Of a stretch of 64,000 bases of DNA, positions 50,618-58,745 are shown piece by piece. Within the stretch, counting starts at the first letter, position 1. Each line of letters begins with the position of its first letter. Origin of the DNA: JARRKC01 sp037388505 (GTDB lineage Bacteria > Acidobacteriota > UBA6911 > RPQK01 > JAPXNP01); NCBI GenBank assembly GCA_037388505.1, contig JARRKC010000002.1:1-64000 (forward strand), given 5' to 3'. The translations under genes and the position numbers were made by a program. The notes under the pieces are model-generated. The model was not told where the DNA came from and searched no databases. It worked only from the letters and a program-made list of their open reading frames with translations.

Positions 50618-50633
50618 TGGCACTTAACGTGCT
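50618..50633 (+). promoter_or_regulatory. Sigma-54 promoter of the histidine kinase operon
   Basis: TGGCAC at 50618-50623 and GTGCT at 50629-50633 match the sigma-54 consensus TGGCACG-N4-TTGCW with the correct GG-to-GC distance (GG 50619-50620, GC 50631-50632). Transcription would begin near 50644, 40 nt before the kinase start. The operon encodes a sigma-54 activator, so it may control itself. Confidence 0.65.
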
Positions 50634-50684
50634 TGTGGTTGCGTTTTAAGGATGTTTATGCCTGACGTGTCTTAAGGACGAGCT

Positions 50685-53537
50685 TTGATGATGAGATCAG
50701 GTCGAGTAAGAACACTACTGATTCTCATTGCTGCCCCGCTACTCGTCTATCTCGCGCTTGTCAACATTGCGGATCGAATCACGTGGAAGGTACCTTCGGA
50801 CGGCATCCCATGGGCAGAGGGGAAGGATGGCGTCGAAGTCGCGGCCGTCTCCGGGATTCAGCTGCCCCCCGAGGTCTCGCCTGGGGACATTCTGATCGAT
50901 ATCAACGGCATTAGGGTCCGATCCCTCGACGACTACGCCGAAATCACCGAGGTCCTGACGCGCGGCGTCAGAAAGTCCGTGGTTGTCGACTATACCTTTC
51001 GTCATGCCGGCACTGCGGGGGAGGTAACGGTCCCGGTCGAGCTGACCGCAGCTCCGCAGATTGGCGTCACGGACATACCGTTGATCCTGGTCGCCTTCGT
51101 CTTCTTTTCCGTCGGTGTATTGACACTGTTACGCAACGCACGTGCTGCAGGCGCCCACCACTTTGCAGTGGTTTGCCTCGTTGCCTTCATGCTGCTGGTG
51201 TTTCGGACATCCGGCAGGGCAGACACATTCGATCTGCTGGTCTACTGGCTTGCGGGCTCGGCTCTTCTTCTGTTGCCGCCGTTGTTTCTGCATTTCGCCT
51301 TATGCTTCCCGGAACCGGTTGCTGTGCTGCGGCAATGGCCCAAGCGTGTGTACGTCGTGTACGCCCCGGCCGCCGTTCTGGGTCTGATCCAGGCGGTATG
51401 GTTCACGGGTCGCCTTCAGGTGTTCGGTTTGGCGCGAACTCATCGCGTGGAGTACGCTTTCGACAAGGTGGAGCTCGTCCAGTTCGTCGTCTACTTCGTG
51501 CTGGCGGCTCTAGTCTTCATGAAGTCGCGCCGGCCAACGGCGACCGTGGTCGAGCGCAAGCAGTTGCGGTGGATCGCATCCGGCTCGCTGCTGGGAATCC
51601 TGCCATTCGGGCTCATGTATGCTGTGCCTTACCTGCTTGGTCTGCCCGTGGCTCATTGGATGGAAGCATCCGTCCTTTCACTCGCTCTGATTCCCTTCAG
51701 CTTTGGATATGCAATCTCGAAGTTCCGTCTTGCCGACGTTGATCTGATCTTCAAGCGAGGCGCAGCGTACGTCGTAGCGAGTTCGGCCTTGCTTGCCTTC
51801 TATGTCGCTGTGGCCCTGCTGATCGGGAGGACTGTTCAGAATCTGTCGCCGCAGTCCAGTTTTCTGCTGCTGGCCGTGTCCGCTTTGGCCGTGGCTGCGC
51901 TGTTTGCCCCGTTACGCGACCGCATCCAGGAAACGCTGGATCGCTATTTCTACAAGGACCGATACGGCTATCGGCGATCGTTTCAGGACTTCGCCCGCTC
52001 GCTGGGCTCCGAAATCCAGCTCTCCCGCCTGACCGAGAGAATGACTGACCGTATCCAACGAACGCTCGACGTCTCACCCGTGGCGATCTTCTTGCGGGAT
52101 GAGCGGACTGCCGGAGAATTCAGGCTTCAGACGGCTGCCGGTTTGGTTGCGTCGGACCAGCCTTTCACTCTTCGCATCACTGGACCCGTTCTCTCCGAAC
52201 TGGCCGGTGACCGGCTGGGATTCCATCTGGATGCGGGAGGCGAGGATCTTGCACCCGTTCGTGAATCCCTCAGCCCCTGGGGTATTCAGTATGTCGAGCC
52301 TCTGGTCGTGCGCGGAAGACTGATCGGTCTTCTCGCACTCGGACACCGCCCCGACGGAGACTATCTGACCAGCGAAGACCTCGAGATGGTCTCCGGGTTG
52401 GCCGGCTACGCGGCGATCGCCATCGACAACGCAACGCTGTATCACTCGCTCGAATCCAAAGCCGCGGAACTGATGCAGTTGCGCATCTACAGTGACAGCG
52501 TCATCGAGAGCATCAGTCTCGGGGTGGCGGTGGTGACAGCGGAAGGCAGGATTACGGTCTGGAACGGCGCCATGTCGGAGCTGATGGGAATGACACGCGA
52601 GTCAGTTCTGAATCGGGAGATCAGTGAGGTACTTCCATCTGGGCTGGTCGATGTGCTGGCTCGGATCGCCGAGAGTCCCGAATGGCTGGTCCAGGAGGTG
52701 CGCCGCGGCTACAAGGTTCGTCTCGATTTTCCCGACGGACAAGCAAAACTTCTCAACATCACGTTGGCACCCTTTATCTCGCCGGAGAGCTTCAACACGG
52801 GAACACTGCTGATCTTCGATGACATCACCCAGAAGGTCCGGCTGGAAGGCCAGTTGCAGCAGGCCGAACGATTGAGTTCGATCGGTTTGTTTGCCGCGGG
52901 GATCGCCCACGAAGTCAACACGCCGCTGGCGGGCATTTCGAGCTACGCTCAGATGTTGCTGGATGAAACCCCGAAGAGCGATCCCAATCGAGAGTTGCTG
53001 GAGCGAATCGAGCAGCAGTCCTTCCGAGCCTCGGAAATCCTCAACAACCTGCTCAACTTCGCGCGATTCTCCGAGCGCGATTTCGAGGAGGTCAACCTCA
53101 ACAACCTGATGCTGGACACCCTGTCTCTGCTCGAACATCAGTTCAAGAAGAGTGCCGTGGAGGTGGATCTCGACTTCGAGCCCACGCTCCCCAAGACCCT
53201 CGGCAACGGAGGGAAACTCCAGCAGGTTTTCATGAATCTGTTCCTCAATGCTCGGGATGCGATGCCCCGGGGAGGTCGGCTGAAACTGGTCAGCCGGAGT
53301 GTGAACTCCGAACTCCTGATTCAGATTCAGGATTCGGGAACCGGGATCTCACGCGAGGATATTCAGCGGATCTACGATCCCTTCTTCACGACCAAGGCGG
53401 TTGGCGAAGGGACGGGCCTGGGCCTCTCTGTTACCTATGGTATTATCCAGGAGCACTCCGGAAGGATTTCGGTTGACAGCGTGGAGGGAAAAGGAACCAC
53501 ATTCTCCCTTTACTTCCCGTTGAAGCGAGTGCACTGA
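50685..53537 (+). CDS. PDZ-, GAF- and PAS-domain sensor histidine kinase
   Basis: The 950-residue protein starts with a transmembrane anchor (~7-25), then a periplasmic PDZ-like domain (~35-125; VSPGDILIDINGIRVRSLDDYAEI is the ligand-groove region), then about eight transmembrane segments up to ~415, a GAF domain (~440-590), a PAS domain (~605-715), HisKA with the phosphorylated His in GIAHEVNTPLAG (~741) and a HATPase (~830-950; NLFLNARDAM, DSGTGI, GTGLGLSVTYG). A PDZ domain on the outside fits recognition of peptides or misfolded envelope proteins. The PDZ-kinase combination is uncommon. It is followed 13 nt later by its response regulator and starts from a sigma-54 promoter. Confidence 0.88.
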   Translation: MMMRSGRVRTLLILIAAPLLVYLALVNIADRITWKVPSDGIPWAEGKDGVEVAAVSGIQLPPEVSPGDILIDINGIRVRSLDDYAEITEVLTRGVRKSVVVDYTFRHAGTAGEVTVPVELTAAPQIGVTDIPLILVAFVFFSVGVLTLLRNARAAGAHHFAVVCLVAFMLLVFRTSGRADTFDLLVYWLAGSALLLLPPLFLHFALCFPEPVAVLRQWPKRVYVVYAPAAVLGLIQAVWFTGRLQVFGLARTHRVEYAFDKVELVQFVVYFVLAALVFMKSRRPTATVVERKQLRWIASGSLLGILPFGLMYAVPYLLGLPVAHWMEASVLSLALIPFSFGYAISKFRLADVDLIFKRGAAYVVASSALLAFYVAVALLIGRTVQNLSPQSSFLLLAVSALAVAALFAPLRDRIQETLDRYFYKDRYGYRRSFQDFARSLGSEIQLSRLTERMTDRIQRTLDVSPVAIFLRDERTAGEFRLQTAAGLVASDQPFTLRITGPVLSELAGDRLGFHLDAGGEDLAPVRESLSPWGIQYVEPLVVRGRLIGLLALGHRPDGDYLTSEDLEMVSGLAGYAAIAIDNATLYHSLESKAAELMQLRIYSDSVIESISLGVAVVTAEGRITVWNGAMSELMGMTRESVLNREISEVLPSGLVDVLARIAESPEWLVQEVRRGYKVRLDFPDGQAKLLNITLAPFISPESFNTGTLLIFDDITQKVRLEGQLQQAERLSSIGLFAAGIAHEVNTPLAGISSYAQMLLDETPKSDPNRELLERIEQQSFRASEILNNLLNFARFSERDFEEVNLNNLMLDTLSLLEHQFKKSAVEVDLDFEPTLPKTLGNGGKLQQVFMNLFLNARDAMPRGGRLKLVSRSVNSELLIQIQDSGTGISREDIQRIYDPFFTTKAVGEGTGLGLSVTYGIIQEHSGRISVDSVEGKGTTFSLYFPLKRVH

Positions 53538-53550
53538 GGCATCCGTTTTC

Positions 53551-54930
53551 GTGGCGAGTCCAACCATTCTCCTCATCGACGACGAGGAAATCATGCGGGA
53601 GGTGATCTCGAAGCTTCTCGCGAAGGACGGGTACCGTGTCTTTACCGCCTCCAACGGCGATGAAGGTCTGGAGCGTCTCAAGGAAGAGACGGTCGATCTG
53701 GTGTTGCTCGACCTGATGCTGCCCGGAAAGAGCGGGTTGCAGGTGCTCGATGAGATTGCGGCATTCGACTCCGATATCGTCGTCGTGATGATCTCGGCCT
53801 ATGCCTCGATCGAGAATGCCGTGCAGGCGACCAAGGCGGGAGCCTTCGACTTCATCACCAAGCCGTTCAAGAACGACGAACTGCGTCACATCGTCCGCAA
53901 CGGCCTGCGTCGGCGTTCTCTCGAGATCGAGAACCGGCGGCTCAAACAGACGCTCGAAAAGCGATATTCCTTTCACAACATCATCGGCAAGAGTGAACCG
54001 ATGCAGCGGGTCTTCGATTTGGTCGACCACGTCGGACCCAGCCGGAGTACGGTCCTGATCGTTGGTGAAAGCGGCACCGGCAAAGAGTTGATCGCCAAGG
54101 CAATCCACAACAGCAGTCCCCGGAAAGACAAGCCCTTCGTGGCGCTCAACAGCGGAAGCATCCCGTCCGATCTCCTCGAGAGCGAGCTGTTCGGTCACGT
54201 CAAGGGTGCGTTCACTGGAGCGGTCGCGACCAAGAAGGGTCTGTTCGAGATCGCGGATGGGGGAACAGTATTCTTGGATGAGGTTGGTACCGTTCCGCTC
54301 CAGACTCAGGCCAAGCTCCTGCGCGTCATTCAGGAGCGGGAATTCCGCCGCGTCGGGGGGCTCGAGAACATCAAGGTCGACGTCCGGATCATTGCCGCCA
54401 CGAACATCGATCTGCGCGAAGCCGTCGAGGCGGGGGGATTCCGAGATGATCTCTACTATCGCCTCAACGTGATTACGGTTCATCTTCCGCCCCTCCGTGA
54501 TCGTCCAGAGGACATTCCCCTATTGGTCGAGCACTTCCTGAAGCGTTTCTGCGAAGCCAATCAGAAGCCGATTTGTACCTTGGATCCGGCCGCTCTGCGG
54601 CTGCTCATGGAGCATGACTGGCCCGGCAATGTCCGAGAACTCGAGAATGCAATCGAGCGGACAGTCGTGCTGGCCCCCGAGGATGGAACGATCCGTGAGA
54701 AGGACTTGCCGCACGATATCCAGCAGTCTTCGAACGCCGGTCTGGGCCGGATGCAGTGGACTGACACGGGTGGCTCCCTGCGCGAACGCGTCCTGGATTA
54801 CGAGAGGAATCTGATTCTGACGGCTCTCAAGAAGACGGACTGGAATCAGAAGCGCGCAGCCCAGCTTCTGAAGGTCAATCCGACGACGCTGAATGAGAAG
54901 CTGAAGCGCCTCGACATCACGATTCCCTGA
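53551..54930 (+). CDS. Sigma-54-dependent response regulator
   Basis: The start is GTG 53551 (459 residues). Receiver domain ~1-120 (IDDEE, phosphorylation Asp in VDLVLLDLMLPG, Lys in FITKPFK), AAA+ activator domain ~140-380 (GESGTGKE, GHVKGAFTGA, LDEVGTVPLQTQAKLL) and Fis-type helix-turn-helix (~425-455; NQKRAAQLLKVNPTTLNEKLKRL). It is the partner of the upstream PDZ kinase (13 nt between them). Sigma-54 would open its own promoter at 50618, a positive loop. Downstream targets are not identified; the next operon is ExbB/ExbD. Confidence 0.93.
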   Translation: MASPTILLIDDEEIMREVISKLLAKDGYRVFTASNGDEGLERLKEETVDLVLLDLMLPGKSGLQVLDEIAAFDSDIVVVMISAYASIENAVQATKAGAFDFITKPFKNDELRHIVRNGLRRRSLEIENRRLKQTLEKRYSFHNIIGKSEPMQRVFDLVDHVGPSRSTVLIVGESGTGKELIAKAIHNSSPRKDKPFVALNSGSIPSDLLESELFGHVKGAFTGAVATKKGLFEIADGGTVFLDEVGTVPLQTQAKLLRVIQEREFRRVGGLENIKVDVRIIAATNIDLREAVEAGGFRDDLYYRLNVITVHLPPLRDRPEDIPLLVEHFLKRFCEANQKPICTLDPAALRLLMEHDWPGNVRELENAIERTVVLAPEDGTIREKDLPHDIQQSSNAGLGRMQWTDTGGSLRERVLDYERNLILTALKKTDWNQKRAAQLLKVNPTTLNEKLKRLDITIP

Positions 54931-55066
54931 ACCCACTCGTTTCGCACTCCCCTGAAGAATTGTGTTAATTTGATCTTTTAGAGGTGCTGATTTCGTCTAA
55001 TGAGCGAGGTGTTTCGTCTCAGCGAGGCGATGATCAACCGCCCGACTCTTAACGGAGGGTACGAAC

Positions 55067-55714
55067 TTGTTTGTAGCGATAGGGTCACTCTGGCAGTACT
55101 TCAGTCAGGGTGGTTTGATGATGTGGCCGTTGCTTGCCTGTTCCATTCTGGCTGTGATCTTCATTGTCGAGAGGGTCATTGCCTACTATCGGGTCAAAGG
55201 TGATACAGCGGAAATCGTAGCGCAGGTGCGAGAGTCGCTACTACAGCGTCAGTTGCGACGAGCCATTGAAGTCTGCGAAACCTTCGATCACCCGGTCGCG
55301 GTGACCTTGAAATCGGGACTCTTGCGCTTCGGGAAGGCCCATGAGGAGATCGACAAGGCCATGGAGAGCGTCGCTCTGCATGAGGTCTCGAAGCTCGAGA
55401 AAGGCTTGTGGATTCTCGCGACGATCGCCAATGTCGCTCCGCTGTTCGGCTTTCTCGGAACGGTCACTGGAATGATCGCATCGTTCGAGGCTCTTGCTGA
55501 AGTCGGACTGGGCAATCCGGAGGCGGTTGCCGGTGGTATTTCTGAAGCTCTGATCACGACCGCCACCGGGCTGATGATCGCGCTGCCCGTTCAGGCCGCC
55601 TACAACTATTTCAGCAACCGAGTCTCCCAGTTCGCTCTCGACATGGAGATCAGCTCTTCAGTGCTCCTGGAGACCTTCAACGAGATCGAAGTCGATACCA
55701 CGGAAGCAGCATGA
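55067..55714 (+). CDS. ExbB/TolQ/MotA-type proton channel protein
   Basis: The start is TTG 55067, fixed by GGAGGG 7 nt upstream and by the family's N-terminus (215 residues). Three transmembrane helices at ~20-40 (MMWPLLACSILAVIFIVERVI), ~115-140 (IANVAPLFGFLGTVTGMIASF) and ~155-180 (ISEALITTATGLMIALPVQAAYNYF) define the proton-channel unit that forms pentamers around an ExbD dimer. The next two genes are ExbD proteins. TonB and TolA are not encoded here, so the motor may serve Tol-Pal-like, gliding or outer-membrane lipid work. Confidence 0.92.
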   Translation: MFVAIGSLWQYFSQGGLMMWPLLACSILAVIFIVERVIAYYRVKGDTAEIVAQVRESLLQRQLRRAIEVCETFDHPVAVTLKSGLLRFGKAHEEIDKAMESVALHEVSKLEKGLWILATIANVAPLFGFLGTVTGMIASFEALAEVGLGNPEAVAGGISEALITTATGLMIALPVQAAYNYFSNRVSQFALDMEISSSVLLETFNEIEVDTTEAA

Positions 55715-56154
55715 GGCTCCGCGATCAAGTTCGAACGATCAAACCGACCGTGCCGACGGCCTCGATGGCGGACATCGCCTTCTTGCTGATCATCTTCTTC
55801 ATGCTGACGACCTCGTTCTCTCCCGAACGTACGAGCGTCAAGTTGCCGGAGTCGGTAATGCGGACGGAAGTCTCCAAGGACGCTGCGATCGTGGCAATTG
55901 CCGGAAACGGGACCATCATGTTCACGAGCGGCAAGGAAGACGCGGTTGCCCTGTCGGGGCCGGATGATCTGGGCAAGCGCACCAAAGAGCTGATCACGCA
56001 GGTCCCGGACAAGGAATTCGTCATCAAGGCGGACCGTGACGCCAGGTATGAGTGGATCGATCAGGTTCTCGACGCCCTCAGGAAGAATGGTGCTCGCAGG
56101 ATTGGCTTGCTGACCCGGCCGGAGCCGATCCCGCAACAGGCGGCGGGGGGTTAG
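55711..56154 (+). CDS. ExbD/TolR-type protein 1
   Basis: The 147-residue protein has a single N-terminal transmembrane segment (~20-42, SMADIAFLLIIFFMLTTSF, with the essential Asp in MADIAF) and a periplasmic domain of the TolR/ExbD type. It works with the ExbB-type channel (overlap of 4 nt with its stop) to turn proton flow into mechanical movement across the periplasm. The second copy at 56159 is different in its periplasmic part, so the motor may be a heterodimer, as seen in gliding motors such as AglRQS. Confidence 0.9.
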   Translation: MRLRDQVRTIKPTVPTASMADIAFLLIIFFMLTTSFSPERTSVKLPESVMRTEVSKDAAIVAIAGNGTIMFTSGKEDAVALSGPDDLGKRTKELITQVPDKEFVIKADRDARYEWIDQVLDALRKNGARRIGLLTRPEPIPQQAAGG

Positions 56155-56158
56155 CACG

Positions 56159-56602
56159 ATGGATCTGAGAAACCGACGCAGATTTCGCCGATCGGCGGAA
56201 GTTCCGACCTCCTCGATGGCGGACATCGCCTTCCTGCTGATCGTCTTTTTTATGTTGACGGCCGTCTTCGCGTCCACCCAAGGGCTTCAGTTCCAGTTTC
56301 CGAGCGACAATCCGAACGACCTGAACGTGCAACCCGAAGAGGCGATTCACATCAAGATAAGCGGAGAAGGCCAGTATCTGGTGGACAAAGTTCCCATGAC
56401 CCTCGGGGAACTCGGGGGATACATTCAGGGAAAGATGCAGCAGAATCCCGCAAAGCCCGTCATCGTCCAGACTCTTCCGGAAGTACCGTACCATTCGATG
56501 GTCGATGTATTCGACCTGCTCAAGCAGCTGAAGGTTCGGAACATTTCCATACCGACTGAGACGGAGATTGCACGCTGGAAGGCTCTGGGATACTTCGAGT
56601 GA
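56159..56602 (+). CDS. ExbD/TolR-type protein 2
   Basis: This 147-residue paralogue has the same anchor (~18-42, SSMADIAFLLIVFFMLTAVF, with the Asp of MADIAF) but a different periplasmic domain (FPSDNPNDLNVQPEEAIHIKIS, VDKVPMTLGELGGYI). It starts 4 nt after the stop codon of ExbD 1. The presence of two distinct ExbD types is usual for TolR/AglS-AglQ-like systems. GTG at 56599 of the next gene overlaps its stop codon. Confidence 0.9.
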   Translation: MDLRNRRRFRRSAEVPTSSMADIAFLLIVFFMLTAVFASTQGLQFQFPSDNPNDLNVQPEEAIHIKISGEGQYLVDKVPMTLGELGGYIQGKMQQNPAKPVIVQTLPEVPYHSMVDVFDLLKQLKVRNISIPTETEIARWKALGYFE

Positions 56603-57582
56603 TGCGAACGATCAGACGTATGACGCTGACGTTTCTCGTGGTCGCGCTGACCCTGCCCGTTCTGGGTTGGGCCCAGGGAGATTTCGAGAAGGGGATCTCC
56701 TATTACAAGCAGGGCCAGTACACCAAAGCAGTGCAGGAATTCGAGCAGTTGGTCAAGGCTGACCCGAAGTACGAATCCGGCTATCGTGTCCTGGGGGATT
56801 CCTACCTCAAGCTCCATCAGTACGACAAGGCGGTCGAGGCCTTCAAGCACGCGGCCGACCTGAATTCCAAGAATTTCTCCTCTTTTCTGGGAGCTGCTGT
56901 CGGCCAGTTCAATCTGGGCCACTACCAGGAAGCCATCGATACGCTCGAGAGTGGTAAGGCGGCAGCCAAGGCGCCCAAAGAACGCTATCAACTTTTCCAG
57001 CTGCGGGGTTCGAGCTATTACAACCTCAAGGAGTACACGCAGGCCGTGGCCGACCTCGAGAAGGCCGTCTCGATCCAGCGTGGAGGTTACAACGACGTCC
57101 TTCAGCTGGGGCTGTCGTACCTCGAGCTCGGGAACTACGCAAAAGCACAACTGTACCTCGAACAGGCTGCGGCTCTCGGTGATGATGGCGGCAAAGCACG
57201 TAATTTCCTGGAACGTGTCGACTACCGCCGGGCCCTCGCCGCAATTCGGCAGGAGAAGTACGCCCAGGCATCTCAGACGCTGACGCAATTCGTGAAGGCG
57301 CACCCGAATGACGCCGAAGCCTGGTACAACCTTGGCCTCGCACAGCTCTTCAGCAAGCAGTTGGATGACGCGCGAAAGAGTTTCGAGAAGTGCACGAATC
57401 TCTCGTCGTCGAACGCGGATGCCTTCCGTAGACTGGGTTACATCAACGAAATCCAGAAGCGCTACGAGGCCTCATTGAAGAACTACAGGAAAGCTCTCGA
57501 GCTCAAGTCCGATCCCTCGGACCAAAAGAGCATCCGACGTGTGGAGGAGCGGATCCGCCGCCAGAAACAGTCGACAGGCTGA
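56599..57582 (+). CDS. Exported tetratricopeptide-repeat protein of the Exb operon
   Basis: The start is GTG 56599 (overlap of 4 nt) or ATG 56602; 327 residues. After a signal peptide (~1-24, TLTFLVVALTLPVLGWAQG) follow seven or so TPR repeats (FEKGISYYKQGQYTKAVQEF, YRVLGDSYLKLHQYDKAVEAF, GAAVGQFNLGHYQEAIDTL, AEAWYNLGLAQLFSKQ, and more). It is in the operon with ExbB-ExbD-ExbD and would sit in the periplasm, where it could link the motor to an outer-membrane partner, replacing TonB or TolA. This last point is inference. Confidence 0.87.
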   Translation: MMRTIRRMTLTFLVVALTLPVLGWAQGDFEKGISYYKQGQYTKAVQEFEQLVKADPKYESGYRVLGDSYLKLHQYDKAVEAFKHAADLNSKNFSSFLGAAVGQFNLGHYQEAIDTLESGKAAAKAPKERYQLFQLRGSSYYNLKEYTQAVADLEKAVSIQRGGYNDVLQLGLSYLELGNYAKAQLYLEQAAALGDDGGKARNFLERVDYRRALAAIRQEKYAQASQTLTQFVKAHPNDAEAWYNLGLAQLFSKQLDDARKSFEKCTNLSSSNADAFRRLGYINEIQKRYEASLKNYRKALELKSDPSDQKSIRRVEERIRRQKQSTG

Positions 57583-57725
57583 CGCTCCTGACAAGGCCGG
57601 TCTCGCAGCAGCGTGGGATCGCTTTAATCCACCTATTATCAGTTGTTTCCTGGATATTCACGAAGGGCCTGAGTGCTCCCCGTTTCTGTTGACAGCCCCA
57701 GGCTCCTCTGGCAACATGGCGAGCC

Positions 57726-58745
57726 ATGACTGTGCTTGAGAAGTTTCGTGAAAGAGCAAAGCGAGATCCGCAACGGCTCGTGTTCCCGGAGGGAGCCGAC
57801 CTTCGCATCATCAAGGCCGCAGAGCGAATCGCCGCAGAAGGCATCGGGTTCCCGACATTGATTGGGAATCCAAGTCAAATCAGTGCCGCTGCGAAGGCGA
57901 ACGGCGTCTCGATCGATCGAGTCGCGATCGTAGAGCCTGAGTCTTCTCCCGACTTGGACCGGCTGGTGCAACTCTATTTCGAGAAGCGTCGCCACAAGGG
58001 CGTCACGCTGGAAGAAGCGCGCGAGTATATCAGTGACGAGGCGGCATTCGGTGCGATGCTGGTTTCCGACGGTCTATGCGACGGATACGTAGCCGGCGCG
58101 GTTCGGACCACTGGAGATACGGTCAGGGCAGGCATCCGGTGTATCGGCCTGAAGGCAGGCATCTCGATCGTCTCGAGCTACTTCATCATGGTGCTGCCGG
58201 ACCCGAAATGGGGAGTCGACGGCACCCTGTTCTACGCCGACGCCGGAGTCGTCCCGGACCCCACCCCTGAGCAGCTTGCCGACATCGCAATTTCGACAGC
58301 TGAAAACGTGCGCATTTTCCTCGAGACGGAGCCTCGCGTCGCCTTTCTCTCCTTCTCGACAAAGGGAAGTGCGAACCACCCGCGGGTCGCTAAGGTCCGG
58401 CAGGCGGTGGAAATTCTGGAACAACGCGAGCCCGGCTTCGTTTTCGACGGCGAACTGCAGGGGGACGCTGCTCTCGTCCCATCGGTGGCATCCCGAAAGG
58501 CGCCGGGCAGTCCGATTGAGGGTCGGGCCAATACTCTGATCTTCCCCGATCTCGATTCCGGCAACATCTGCTATAAGTTGACCCAGAGACTGGCGGGTGC
58601 CGAGGCTATCGGACCGATTCTTCAGGGCCTGGCCAAGCCGCTCAACGACTTGAGTCGTGGCTGCAACGTGGACGACATCGTCAATGTGGCTGCTATCACC
58701 GCCTTGCAGGCGGCAGAAGGAAAGAGGAAGCATGGCGACCATTGA
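57726..58745 (+). CDS. pta: Phosphate acetyltransferase (phosphotransacetylase)
   Basis: The 339-residue protein matches the short PTA family (E.C. 2.3.1.8), making acetyl-phosphate from acetyl-CoA: LVFPEGADLRIIKAAERIA at the N-terminus, GAVRTTGDTVRAGIRCIG in the middle, and EGRANTLIFPDLDSGNICYKLTQRL in the C-terminal half. Acetate kinase is not next to it. Its last 14 nt overlap with the eno gene, so the two are coupled. Confidence 0.93.
   Translation: MTVLEKFRERAKRDPQRLVFPEGADLRIIKAAERIAAEGIGFPTLIGNPSQISAAAKANGVSIDRVAIVEPESSPDLDRLVQLYFEKRRHKGVTLEEAREYISDEAAFGAMLVSDGLCDGYVAGAVRTTGDTVRAGIRCIGLKAGISIVSSYFIMVLPDPKWGVDGTLFYADAGVVPDPTPEQLADIAISTAENVRIFLETEPRVAFLSFSTKGSANHPRVAKVRQAVEILEQREPGFVFDGELQGDAALVPSVASRKAPGSPIEGRANTLIFPDLDSGNICYKLTQRLAGAEAIGPILQGLAKPLNDLSRGCNVDDIVNVAAITALQAAEGKRKHGDH

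Noticed and set aside
55000..55203. 67-codon frame overlapping the ExbB gene
   Set aside because: Different frame of the ExbB gene, which has the stronger ribosome site and clear homology.
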